64,000 bases of DNA, taken from NCBI RefSeq assembly GCF_001306035.1, contig NZ_LGCM01000002.1:62001-126000 (forward strand), in the 5' to 3' direction. The DNA comes from Levilinea saccharolytica (GTDB lineage: Bacteria > Chloroflexota > Anaerolineae > Anaerolineales > Anaerolineaceae). The notes beneath the pieces were generated by a model. It saw nothing but the letters and a program-made list of their open reading frames with translations. It was not told the origin of the DNA and made no database searches. The position numbers were made by a program, and so were the translations under genes. Shown piece after piece: positions 1-7,322 of the stretch; within the stretch, counting starts at the first letter, position 1, and the number at the start of each line of letters is the position of its first letter.

Positions 1-22
1 GTGGGGTTTTCAGTAACGGCGA

Positions 23-65
23 TAAAAAAGAAACGAACCGCAGACGGATGGACGCCTGCGGTTCG
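23..65 (-). terminator. Intrinsic terminator after PH/SHOCT gene
   Basis: A perfect 10-bp inverted repeat (34-43 with 56-65, CGAACCGCAG and its complement) is followed on the minus strand by TTTCTTTTTT. It lies just past the stop of the 87-728 gene. Confidence 0.85.
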
Positions 66-86
66 CGGTGGTAAGGTGGGGGTAGG

Positions 87-728
87 TTAGAGCCGCCGCA
101 GCAGATCGGCTTTTTTGGCCTGGAATTCTTCTTCTGTGACCCAACCCTTGTCGCGCATAGTACCCAGACGTTCAATGAGGGCTGGAATATCTTCGCGCGG
201 CGCGGCAGCCGCCGCGGGGCGCAGATTTTCACCGCTGTCCAACTTGCCTTTGGCGTTGAGCATGACGGTTTTAAAGCGGATGGGATCGCCTATTTTGGTA
301 AAACGGTTGACGCCCAGCTCGCTGGCGGTGAGGATTTCGACATCGCCGTAGTTGAAGATGCGCCCAAAGAAGGACTGCACCATTTTGACGTCATTGACCT
401 TTTCCAGCGAAGAATCGGTGACATTTTTATTGATCACGCCGAAAATTTGGATGACGCGGCGGTTGGTGACGATATATTGGTGGTTGTACCAGATGATCAC
501 ATCCCGCGTCAGGCTGACCAGGGGGATGATGACCAGGAAATAGCCCAGGGCGAAGAGCGGGTTGGGCAGCACGGCCAGCTGAATGCCGGTGAAGACGAGG
601 ATGATGACCAATGCCAGGACAATTTCCAAAAAGATTTCCTGGATGAGGCGGAACCAGTGTTGGTGAGTAACCAGCAGGATTTTCTCGTTTTCGCCGAGGA
701 GCTGTTTTAAGTAGGTTTCAAGGGGCAT
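87..728 (-). CDS. Membrane protein with bacterial PH domain and C-terminal SHOCT domain
   Basis: A 213-residue protein. Two hydrophobic segments at about residues 28-50 and 56-75 are followed by a bacterial PH-like core (about 80-150) containing the typical stretch TNRRVIQIFG and a downstream FFGRIFNYGDVEI, as in the DUF304/YdbS group. A low-complexity Ala linker leads to a short helical SHOCT module (about 181-213) of the usual form 'ierLgtmrdkGwvTeeEFqakKadLLrrL'. PH proteins of this type sit in the membrane with the PH face in the cytoplasm; SHOCT modules are thought to mediate oligomerisation. The exact job is not known. AAAGG precedes the ATG by about 8 bases. The gene is monocistronic, with its own promoter and terminator. 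Confidence 0.85.
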   Translation of the reverse strand: MPLETYLKQLLGENEKILLVTHQHWFRLIQEIFLEIVLALVIILVFTGIQLAVLPNPLFALGYFLVIIPLVSLTRDVIIWYNHQYIVTNRRVIQIFGVINKNVTDSSLEKVNDVKMVQSFFGRIFNYGDVEILTASELGVNRFTKIGDPIRFKTVMLNAKGKLDSGENLRPAAAAAPREDIPALIERLGTMRDKGWVTEEEFQAKKADLLRRL

Positions 729-772
729 GGCGGCTGCCTTTCACAAGCCAGGGATGTGTGAAACTACGGTCT

Positions 773-801
773 AGTATATCCAGGCGCGCAGCAAAGGGCA
801 A
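773..801 (-). promoter_or_regulatory. Promoter of the PH/SHOCT gene
   Basis: On the minus strand TTGCCC (801-796) and TATACT (778-773) are 17 bases apart, close to the housekeeping consensus. The start codon lies about 45 bases downstream. Confidence 0.6.
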
Positions 802-832
802 GACTTTGCCGCCGCAGGATTTGCAGGGCAGC

Positions 833-863
833 AAAAAGGGCCTGGCATGTGCGGCCAGACCCT
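833..863 (-). terminator. Intrinsic terminator after SlyD-like gene
   Basis: Reading the minus strand, AGGGTCTGGC pairs with GCCAGGCCCT with one mismatch, followed by TTTTT. It sits 30 bases beyond the stop of the 893-1474 gene. Confidence 0.75.
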
Positions 864-892
864 GATGTGAAATCACAAGTGAAAACGAAGGG

Positions 893-1474
893 TTACTTCT
901 GATCCTCGTCTTCTTCTTCCTCTTCTTCCCACTCGCCTTCTTCGTCGTCGAAGTAGTCTTCGTCGAGGAGTTCATCGTCAAAGTCGCTGCCGTGCACATG
1001 GCCGTGGGCCAGTTCTTCTTCGGTAGCGGCGCGCAAATCCACGACTTTCACCGAGAAATGCAGGTCTTTGCCAGCCAGGGGGTGGTTGAAGTCGAGGCGC
1101 ACCGAATCGGCGCTGACTTCCACAATGCGCGCGTCCATGATATCGCCGTCCATATCCTTGACCTGAAGCTGGATGTCCACTTCCAGGGGGATATCCGCGG
1201 GGAACTGGTCGCGGGGGATGTTGACGACGGCCTCGGGATCCACGGTGCCGTAGGCGTCTGCGGCAGCCACATCCACCTCTTTGCTGTCGCCGATGGTCAT
1301 GCCGTAGATCTGGCGTTCCAGGCCGGGGATGACGTTCTGGTGGCCGACCAGGAATTCCAAAGGCTCGCCCTCTTCCGAAGAATCCATGATCTCATTTTCC
1401 ACGGTCAAGGTATAATCCAGGCTAACGACCACATCGTCCGCCACAACAGTAGGTTTGGTTTGATTTGTGCTCAC
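893..1474 (-). CDS. FKBP-type peptidyl-prolyl cis-trans isomerase, SlyD-like
   Basis: A 193-residue protein with the SlyD arrangement. The N-terminal FKBP half begins with VVVSLDYTLTVENEIMDSS and PLEFLVGHQNVIPGLE, then comes an insert-in-flap domain (about 75-130), then the FKBP completion 'RLDFNHPLAGKDLHFSVKV'. The tail has HGHVHG and a very acidic Asp/Glu stretch (about 160-190) in place of the Cys/His-rich metal-binding tail of enterobacterial SlyD. Proteins of this family accelerate prolyl isomerisation and act as cytoplasmic chaperones, some with Ni handling. The start is GTG at 1472-1474, supported by GGAGAG three bases upstream. The acidic tail is unusual; whether it binds metal cannot be told from the sequence. 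Confidence 0.9.
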   Translation of the reverse strand: MSTNQTKPTVVADDVVVSLDYTLTVENEIMDSSEEGEPLEFLVGHQNVIPGLERQIYGMTIGDSKEVDVAAADAYGTVDPEAVVNIPRDQFPADIPLEVDIQLQVKDMDGDIMDARIVEVSADSVRLDFNHPLAGKDLHFSVKVVDLRAATEEELAHGHVHGSDFDDELLDEDYFDDEEGEWEEEEEEDEDQK

Positions 1475-1578
1475 GTTCTCTCCTTATTAATTATGGACGG
1501 ACTGCGCCGCGCCAAACAAGCGCTTGATTATAACATGGAACCCTAAAAACTGGCGGCGACATTACGCGAGGAGACCTT

Positions 1579-2295
1579 ATGCAGCTGTATTTTATTCGTC
1601 ACGCGCAATCCAACAACAACCTGCTGTTCTTGCAAACGGGCGAATCGAAGGGACGCAACGAAGACCCTGAGCTGAGCCGCCTGGGGCAAGAACAGGCGCG
1701 GCGGCTGGCGGCTTTTTACGCGGCTTTGCCGGTGGGCAGAGAACTCGGCCCCGAGGAGCGCGGTGAGCACGTGGGCTTTACCCACCTGTATTCCAGCCTG
1801 ATGGTGCGGGCCATTGAGACCGGCCTGGCGCTGTCGCGCGCCGTGGGGGTGCCGCTGGTGGGGTTAAAGGATTTGCACGAAGCAGGGGGGATCTATCTGG
1901 ATGATTTTGACACAGGGGAGCGCAACGGGCTGCCAGGGAAGAGCCCACAGGAATTGGCAGAGCGCTTTCCGGAGGTGATTTTGCCGGAGGACTTGAACCC
2001 ACAGGGCTGGTGGAACCGCCCTTTTGAGGCTCGCGAGGAGCGCTTGGGGCGTGCGCAGCGGCTGTTGGATTTGCTCCTGGAGCGGCACGGCGGCACGGAG
2101 GACCGCGTGGTGGTGGTGAGCCACGCTGGCTTTTACAATGTGTTCATGCATTTGGTGTTAGGTCTCAATGGGCAGGAGGATTTCTGGTTTGCTCTGAACA
2201 ACACCGGCGTCACCCGGCTGGATTTTTACGCGGATGAAAGGCGGGTGGCCTATATGAACCGGTTGTGCCATCTGCCGGTGGATCTGGTGAGCTGA
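1579..2295 (+). CDS. Histidine phosphatase family protein (phosphoglycerate-mutase-like)
   Basis: A 238-residue protein. The catalytic phosphohistidine motif is at the very N-terminus (FIRHAQS, His8) and the second conserved histidine is in VVSHAGFYN (about residue 180), with an acidic residue in LHEAGG between them. These mark the branch-1 histidine phosphatase fold, which removes phosphate from small molecules or proteins through a phosphohistidine. The substrate cannot be read from the sequence, and the name 'phosphoglycerate mutase' should not be assumed. GAGGAG lies 7 bases before the ATG. It ends three bases from the convergent operon end at 2299, with no obvious terminator between. Confidence 0.88.
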   Translation: MQLYFIRHAQSNNNLLFLQTGESKGRNEDPELSRLGQEQARRLAAFYAALPVGRELGPEERGEHVGFTHLYSSLMVRAIETGLALSRAVGVPLVGLKDLHEAGGIYLDDFDTGERNGLPGKSPQELAERFPEVILPEDLNPQGWWNRPFEAREERLGRAQRLLDLLLERHGGTEDRVVVVSHAGFYNVFMHLVLGLNGQEDFWFALNNTGVTRLDFYADERRVAYMNRLCHLPVDLVS

Positions 2296-2298
2296 GGT

Positions 2299-2997
2299 TC
2301 AGGGGTGAATTTTGCAGCGAGGGGATTGATCGGAGAGGTGATGCCACAACCCCAAGGCGGAGCTCAGATCCACAGAGGTGACGAAATGATCTGAGGTCAG
2401 CAAGTCCCAATCAAATGCGCGCGGGCGGTCCTGGGCCGGGATGCTGAGCATATCGCAGATGCCGTTAAGCAGGCTGCGGTCCTGGTCCAGGTGGGCGATG
2501 TCACGCGGGGATTCGGGGGTTTGGGAGGTAAAGGCGGCGTTCTCACCCAGCGCCCAGCGGTAGAGGGCCGTGCCAGACTTGTTGTCGAAGATCAGCCAGG
2601 CATCCCAGGGGATTTCATTCTCCTGCAGCGCGTTTAAAAAGCCGAGCCTCGGCTGATGGTCGGCGTTGAGGCTGAAATTCTTCTGCAAATCGCGGGCCAA
2701 GCTAAGATCTTTTTGGCTGGGGAAGAGGGGTTTGAAGGTGAGGGAGGGCTGTTTTTTCAGCAGGATGATGCTGTACCACACGGAGACCAGACGAGGAGAG
2801 GAATCGCGCAGGTCGTTCACCTGAATGATCACCAGGTTGGTGCGCTCCTGAACGCTGGCAGAGGAAGTGGCTTTGGGGGGCAGGGGGGTAGTGGCCGCGG
2901 CGGAAGGGCCGCCGAGGCGCAAGGCCAGAAGACCGCCCAACGAGGCGCACACGAAACAGAAGACGAGCAGGACAAAAATGCGAATTTTTGAACTCAT
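2299..2997 (-). CDS. Membrane-anchored protein of unknown function
   Basis: A 232-residue protein with one N-terminal transmembrane segment (about residues 6-28) and a Ser/Thr/Pro/Ala-rich stalk, then an extracytoplasmic domain I do not recognise. The start of that domain (NLVIIQVNDLRDSSPRLVSV) resembles the opening strands of LytR-CpsA-Psr proteins, but the conserved Arg/Asp pyrophosphate-binding residues are not evident, so I do not claim that family. The ATG overlaps the stop of the preceding gene (ATGA), so it is translationally coupled as the last gene of the ftsZ operon. Confidence 0.7.
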   Translation of the reverse strand: MSSKIRIFVLLVFCFVCASLGGLLALRLGGPSAAATTPLPPKATSSASVQERTNLVIIQVNDLRDSSPRLVSVWYSIILLKKQPSLTFKPLFPSQKDLSLARDLQKNFSLNADHQPRLGFLNALQENEIPWDAWLIFDNKSGTALYRWALGENAAFTSQTPESPRDIAHLDQDRSLLNGICDMLSIPAQDRPRAFDWDLLTSDHFVTSVDLSSALGLWHHLSDQSPRCKIHP

Positions 2998-4097
2998 GGA
3001 TCTCGCGGTTGTTTCTCAATGACCCCTTTTTTAATGCGGCCGTGTCGGGCGGCGGCCGCTTCGGGTGCATTGAGGGCAACCCATGAGCGCAGATCCTGGT
3101 AAAACGGATGGTATTCGTGCGCGCTGGATAACAACGCCAGGTCTTGGGGAGCATTTGGATCGGCAGTCAGGCTGTGAAAGATGATGACATCCATATAGAC
3201 CTGAGCATGCGCGAGAACAATGGCTTCCTTCAGCCAGGCGGCCTGGGCACTTTGCCCCTCTCCTGCACCTTCGGACGATTCTATTCTACCAGAAGGTGGG
3301 GAAATGCGGGTGATCCACAAGCGTCCATTTTTGTGTTCGTATTGGATCATGATGCGGCGTACATCTTCATAATGACGCAGTTGGAAGGGCTCTTCGTCTT
3401 GGGGAATGTCATCCGGGCGGCCTTGCAGATGGGGGTAACGCAGGCTGATGACGGGGAACTGGCGGCCCAAACCCGTGTCGTACATGGCGGAGAGGAAGGT
3501 TAGATCGGAGAGATTCTGATTTTGATCGCTGGCAGCCACGGGAACCAAGCCGCCCGCCACCAGCATGGGGGCAGGATCGAGCGATTGGAGCACCGGTTTG
3601 AGGACGGCCAGCAGTTCCACATAGGCCTGGGGGTTGGGCGCAGCACCCCAGCCCGCGGCGGTGTTGGCGGCGGGGAAGATTTCGTAGGCGCGAATTTCCT
3701 CTGGGTAGCGCTGTACGAGAGCTTCAACCAGCGAACGCACGGCCTGCGCGTCGGGGCCTTTGTCGGTGCGTGCCCAGTCGGGGGCGTTGGTGAGGGACAG
3801 CAGCAGGTAAAAATGACCCTGGCGCGCCGCGTTCGCGGCTCGGTCGAGGGCGGCCCAATCGGGCGGTTCATTGGCCGCGGGCATGAAGGCGGCCCAATCC
3901 AATTCCACTGCCACCCAATCCAGGCCCAGATCGCCCGCCACCCAGGCGGCAGCTTCCAGATCAGAGCTGTTGAGATGCGCGAACCCCCCCAGACGACCCC
4001 CTTTTTGTTCGCCTTCGGCGGAAGCCCGCAGGGTAAGCCCTGTGAGCGCCGCGACCGCCAGGCAAAACAGAACGAGAATTTTCCAGTGGAAACGCAT
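2994..4097 (-). CDS. Secreted TIM-barrel glycosidase-like protein, probably not catalytic
   Basis: A 367-residue protein with a signal peptide (about residues 1-26, ending ASA). The body looks like a clan GH-A TIM barrel: DWVAVELDWAAFMP in the first strands, FYLLLSLTNAPDWAR, then RAYEIFPAANTAAGWG where active enzymes have YEIWNEPN. The Asn-Glu acid/base pair is missing there, which suggests a binding or structural role. The frame stays open upstream to 4565, but that part is out-of-frame copy of neighbouring genes. The start at 4097 is chosen because GGAGG lies six bases before it and the signal peptide begins there. The stop overlaps the next start (ATGA). Confidence 0.75.
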   Translation of the reverse strand: MRFHWKILVLFCLAVAALTGLTLRASAEGEQKGGRLGGFAHLNSSDLEAAAWVAGDLGLDWVAVELDWAAFMPAANEPPDWAALDRAANAARQGHFYLLLSLTNAPDWARTDKGPDAQAVRSLVEALVQRYPEEIRAYEIFPAANTAAGWGAAPNPQAYVELLAVLKPVLQSLDPAPMLVAGGLVPVAASDQNQNLSDLTFLSAMYDTGLGRQFPVISLRYPHLQGRPDDIPQDEEPFQLRHYEDVRRIMIQYEHKNGRLWITRISPPSGRIESSEGAGEGQSAQAAWLKEAIVLAHAQVYMDVIIFHSLTADPNAPQDLALLSSAHEYHPFYQDLRSWVALNAPEAAAARHGRIKKGVIEKQPRDP

Positions 4098-4132
4098 ACC
4101 AAACCTCCGATCTACAGTCATAAGTGAGATGT

Positions 4133-4348
4133 CTATTTCGGCCAGAATACCAATATGAGCACAAAGCCGCTTAAAAAGCTGGCTAACCCCGCGAAGGTGA
4201 ACAGCACGGCGGTGCCAAAAACGCGGCCGTCTTTCCAGGCGCGGTAGAACTTGGGCAGCCATTGACGCACCTGCCGGTTGTTGGATAGGGTGAGAATGAT
4301 CCAGTTCCAAAAGGCGAGATTGAAGGTTTTCCAGGTTTGACTGAGCAT
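4133..4348 (-). CDS. Small membrane protein, unknown
   Basis: A 71-residue protein: a basic, aromatic N-terminal half (WKTFNLAFWNWI to KFYRAWKDGRV) and one strong hydrophobic segment (about residues 45-68) ending WPK. No family recognised. It sits in line with ftsZ downstream, between a 73-residue cytoplasmic protein and the secreted barrel protein, with gaps of 35 and 21 bases, so it is most likely co-transcribed with ftsZ. Confidence 0.65.
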   Translation of the reverse strand: MLSQTWKTFNLAFWNWIILTLSNNRQVRQWLPKFYRAWKDGRVFGTAVLFTFAGLASFLSGFVLILVFWPK

Positions 4349-4369
4349 GGCTTGACACTCCTGAGGGAA

Positions 4370-4591
4370 CTAGCTGCGAGAGGTGGTTGTTTTGGTGATT
4401 TTTCCGGCGGCGTCCACGATGACCCGCACGGTGTGCGACAGGCTGCGGCCGTCCGGCAGGCTGGCTTTGGCTCGAAAGGTCAGCGAGGACTGCTGATTGG
4501 GGTAGGGGCTGACCTTGGGCCGTGCCCCTTTGACTTCGGGGAACTGGCGGTAGACCTGGGCGCAAATGCGGTCGAGCAGGGCAGAATCCAT
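4370..4591 (-). CDS. Small cytoplasmic protein, unknown
   Basis: A 73-residue protein without membrane segments. It begins MDSALLDRICAQVYRQFPEVKG and has an alternating strand pattern after that (SLTFRAKASL, HTVRVIVDAAGKITKTTTS), reminiscent of a small alpha plus beta fold. I do not recognise a family. The frame is open further upstream into ftsZ, but the start at 4591 follows the end of ftsZ by 22 bases and has a weak AGAGGT before it. It is the gene directly after ftsZ in the operon. Confidence 0.6.
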   Translation of the reverse strand: MDSALLDRICAQVYRQFPEVKGARPKVSPYPNQQSSLTFRAKASLPDGRSLSHTVRVIVDAAGKITKTTTSRS

Positions 4592-4613
4592 AGGGTGACC
4601 TCTGGGCAGCGGC

Positions 4614-5852
4614 TTAGCGGCGGCGGCGCATGAAGGCGGGCAGATCGAGATTGGCCGCGGAGGCCGGCAGCGGAACGGGGGAGACATCCTCTGGCTCGGG
4701 GGTGAAAGGGATCACCGTGCGGCGGGGCAGGGGCTGGGCTTCGGCTGGGTGCACTGCTGGTGCAGAGACGGCTGCTGTTTCGCGTGCGGCGGGCTGGGCG
4801 GCGGCTTTGGGGCGCAGCATGGCAGGGTCTACCGGTGTGGCGCCCAGACCGGTGATGATGAGGATCACCTGGGTGCGGTCGCCCATGTTCTCGTCCAGGA
4901 TCACCCCGGGGATGAGATCACAGTGATTTCCGGTTTCAGCCTGCAGATAGGAAAGGGCTTCGGCAATTTCCTGAAAGGACAGCCCGCGCCCGGCGGTGAA
5001 ATTGGCGATCATGCCGGTGGCGTGGCCGATGTAGGCGGACTCGAGCAGGGGGTGATTGAGGGCGTTCTGCACGGCTTTGAGGGCTTTGGAGGGGCCTTCG
5101 CCGATGCCGATGGAGAGCATGGAGCCGCCGCCCATCTGCATCATCTGGCGCACATGGGCAAAATCAATGTTGATCAGGCCGGTCTGGGTGATGAGCTCGG
5201 TGATGCCCTGAATGCCCTGGCGCAGGATGTCATCTGCCAGGCGGAAGGCCAGATCAAGGGACAGGTTCCCGGCGATGGTGAGCAGACGGTCGTTGGGGAC
5301 AGTGATGAGGGTGTGGGTGTGGGGGCGCAGGCGGGCCAGCCCATCGCGGGCATTGACCTGGCGCCGGCCGATTTCAAAAGAGAAGGGGGTGGAGACCACG
5401 CCCACGGTGACGATGCCCATCTCTTTTGCAATTTGGGCCGCCACGGGGATGGAGCCGGTTCCGGTTCCGCCGCCCATGCCGGCGGTGAGGAAGACCATAT
5501 CCGCGCCTTCGAGGGCTTTTTTGATCTCGCGGGCGCTTTCTTCGGCGGCAGCGTGGCCGACCTCGGGGTTGCCGCCTGCACCCAAGCCGCGGGTGTAAGC
5601 CGGGCCGAGCTGCAGGCGGGTGGGGGCCAGCGAGTTGCGCAGCGCCTGGGCATCGGTGTTGGCTGCGATGAAATCAATGCCGGTCAGGCCAAGTTCGATC
5701 ATCCGGTTAACGGCGTTGGAACCAGCGCCGCCCAACCCCATGACTTTAATGATGGGCTGGTGAGGGGCTTGCAGGGCGGGAGCGGGCGCAGGGGCGGCGG
5801 TAGGATTGGCATGAAACGGGGGTTTGAAAGCGGAAGATTGGGTAGGATACAT
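4614..5852 (-). CDS. ftsZ: Cell division GTPase FtsZ with altered T7 loop
   Basis: A 412-residue tubulin-like GTPase that would polymerise into the division ring. A Pro/Ala-rich N-terminal extension (about 1-32) precedes the nucleotide domain: IKVMGLGGAGSNAVNRM, the tubulin signature GGGTGTG at 127-133, STPFSFE and TLITVPNDRLL. The C-terminal tail NLDLPAFMRRRR matches the conserved FtsA/ZipA-type binding peptide. Odd point: the T7 synergy loop reads LINIDFAHV (residues 226-234). Asn228 and Asp230 match E. coli Asn207 and Asp209, but the position of catalytic Asp212 is His233. The neighbours are not the usual dcw genes; no ftsA or ftsQ is present. GAGAGGTG precedes the ATG. It may be a second, specialised FtsZ. 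Confidence 0.95.
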   Translation of the reverse strand: MYPTQSSAFKPPFHANPTAAPAPAPALQAPHQPIIKVMGLGGAGSNAVNRMIELGLTGIDFIAANTDAQALRNSLAPTRLQLGPAYTRGLGAGGNPEVGHAAAEESAREIKKALEGADMVFLTAGMGGGTGTGSIPVAAQIAKEMGIVTVGVVSTPFSFEIGRRQVNARDGLARLRPHTHTLITVPNDRLLTIAGNLSLDLAFRLADDILRQGIQGITELITQTGLINIDFAHVRQMMQMGGGSMLSIGIGEGPSKALKAVQNALNHPLLESAYIGHATGMIANFTAGRGLSFQEIAEALSYLQAETGNHCDLIPGVILDENMGDRTQVILIITGLGATPVDPAMLRPKAAAQPAARETAAVSAPAVHPAEAQPLPRRTVIPFTPEPEDVSPVPLPASAANLDLPAFMRRRR

Positions 5853-5855
5853 GGG

Positions 5856-7226
5856 TCACCTCTCTGCCAAGAAGGTTGCAATACTCGTGCCATCAGGCGC
5901 GATTCGATCCACCCGGCTGCCGGTTTGGCGCAAACGATCCAGAGCTTCTTCGGGGATGCTTTGCGGGTCGCTGAGCACGGTGACGCGGGCGGCCAGGGCG
6001 GCTTCGGCCAGGGAAAAGCCCACGGTGGGACGGAATTTCTTGATGAGCGGCTGAAGGGCGTTGAGCTGCCAATCGGCCACCCCCCATTCGTAGGTGGGCA
6101 GCAGCAGGTAATGTTGGATGGGGTGCTGCATGGGCGGAGGAGCTTCACCTTCGGGCAGGTCTTTGCGCTGGGATTGGCTGCGCGGAGCGGGGGCCGGGGC
6201 TGGCTGGCGGCGCGACTGCCAGGTTTGCAGAGCGGCGGCGGCAGGCAGGGCAGGCCGGTTTTGGGGGAACCAGGCGTAGGCATCCAGGGGAGAGGCGGCA
6301 TCGGCCGACAGAAGCCAGAAACAGCAGGCCGCCACCTCATCCGGCAAGGGTTCCAGCGGCGTCTGCGAGTCGCCGGGTTCGGTGGGGGTTTCGCGGGCGG
6401 CCAGGCGTGCCAGAGCCAGGTGGATGCGGGTGTGTTGGGCGGCGGCAGGCTCGCCATCCGTGGGGGCGGCGGAGAGACCGGCTTGCAGCAGGAAGATGGG
6501 GGCGGCTTTTTCGGTGACGGCCTGGTGGACAGCCAGATACCAATCGAAGATGCGGAAGCCGCGCTGGTCGGGGGTTTTGCTGCTGGCGTAAGCATGCGCC
6601 TGGGGCCAACGCTCTGGCCCGCCTGCGCCCCAGTTCAGCGGACGGTTGCCCGCCCAGGCATAGGCCGAAAGGGCCAGGGCCGAAAGCAGGGCTTTGCGCT
6701 GGCGGCGCTGGAGGGACTCGAGGGACAGACGCAGGAAGGCCAGATCCCAGTAATCGCCGCCGGGGGTGAGCGGGGGGAAGACGGGAGTCAGGCCGCAGGA
6801 TTGAGCCTGTTCGGCCAGAGGGATGAAACGGTCGAGAAAAGTTTCCACCAGATCCCCTTGGGCCCAGGCAGCGGCTGGCCAGGAAGCGCGCGTGTTGGGC
6901 CGGTCGTAGAAGATCACGGTGCGCACGCCCCAACGGGCATAGGCCGTCAGCAGAGGGGACAGATCGGTTGGGTCGGTTTTTTCGTGTAGGGATAAAGGGA
7001 AATGGACGATGGGCTCGATTCCGGCGGCGGTCAGGGCGGTGATGAAGGCTTCGGGGATGGCGTGAGACCCCTGGGATTGCAGCACTATCCACCCGGCCCC
7101 CAGGGACTGCAGGCGGGGCAGCCAGGTGTGCAGGTCGGATTCGCGGTAGTGGAGCGTATCGGGGAAATAATGGAAGCCGATGCGGTTGGAACGTTTGGGG
7201 GGGAGAGGGGGGAGAGTATTCGTCAT
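5856..7226 (-). CDS. TIM-barrel-like protein of unknown function upstream of ftsZ
   Basis: About 456 residues, no signal peptide. The N-terminal two thirds show a barrel rhythm: RIGFHYFPDTLHY, LQSLGAGWIVLQS, AAGIEPIVHFPL, ARWGVRTVIFYDRPN, GLTPVFPPLTPGGDYWDLAFLR. This is the pattern of glycosidase-like TIM barrels (compare the secreted protein at 2994-4097). A Pro/Gln/Arg-rich linker (about residues 335-370) leads to a C-terminal Rossmann-like piece with HYLLLPTYEWGVADW and VGFSLAEAALAARVTVLSDP. No catalytic pair is evident. The start is uncertain: Met codons at 7247 and 7283 are possible, but 7226 is nearest to the conserved part. Its stop lies 3 bases before ftsZ, so it is the first gene of that operon. 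Confidence 0.7.
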   Translation of the reverse strand: MTNTLPPLPPKRSNRIGFHYFPDTLHYRESDLHTWLPRLQSLGAGWIVLQSQGSHAIPEAFITALTAAGIEPIVHFPLSLHEKTDPTDLSPLLTAYARWGVRTVIFYDRPNTRASWPAAAWAQGDLVETFLDRFIPLAEQAQSCGLTPVFPPLTPGGDYWDLAFLRLSLESLQRRQRKALLSALALSAYAWAGNRPLNWGAGGPERWPQAHAYASSKTPDQRGFRIFDWYLAVHQAVTEKAAPIFLLQAGLSAAPTDGEPAAAQHTRIHLALARLAARETPTEPGDSQTPLEPLPDEVAACCFWLLSADAASPLDAYAWFPQNRPALPAAAALQTWQSRRQPAPAPAPRSQSQRKDLPEGEAPPPMQHPIQHYLLLPTYEWGVADWQLNALQPLIKKFRPTVGFSLAEAALAARVTVLSDPQSIPEEALDRLRQTGSRVDRIAPDGTSIATFLAER

Positions 7227-7309
7227 ATCGCCGGGTCCATTCCACATTTTGTAAGGGTTTTGCAAGATAGGAGCAAGACTCATGCCAGCCTACAGCGGGC
7301 TTCCTCTGC

Positions 7310-7322
7310 TATAATCAACCCC
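7310..7322 (+). promoter_or_regulatory. Promoter giving a probably leaderless mRNA for the SDR gene
   Basis: A perfect TATAAT (7310-7315) lies only seven bases before the ATG at 7323. With usual spacing the first transcribed base is at or within one base of the A of the start codon. No ribosome-binding sequence lies between them. Confidence 0.55.

Noticed and set aside
4098-4565. N-terminal extension of the secreted barrel protein
   Set aside because: The extra 156 residues overlap two other small genes and precede the signal peptide and the GGAGG-supported start at 4097.
4749-6989. A 746-codon open frame on the plus strand across ftsZ and the gene before it
   Set aside because: It is antisense to ftsZ, has Gly/Gln-rich low-complexity sequence and no recognisable domain; it is a by-product of high GC.
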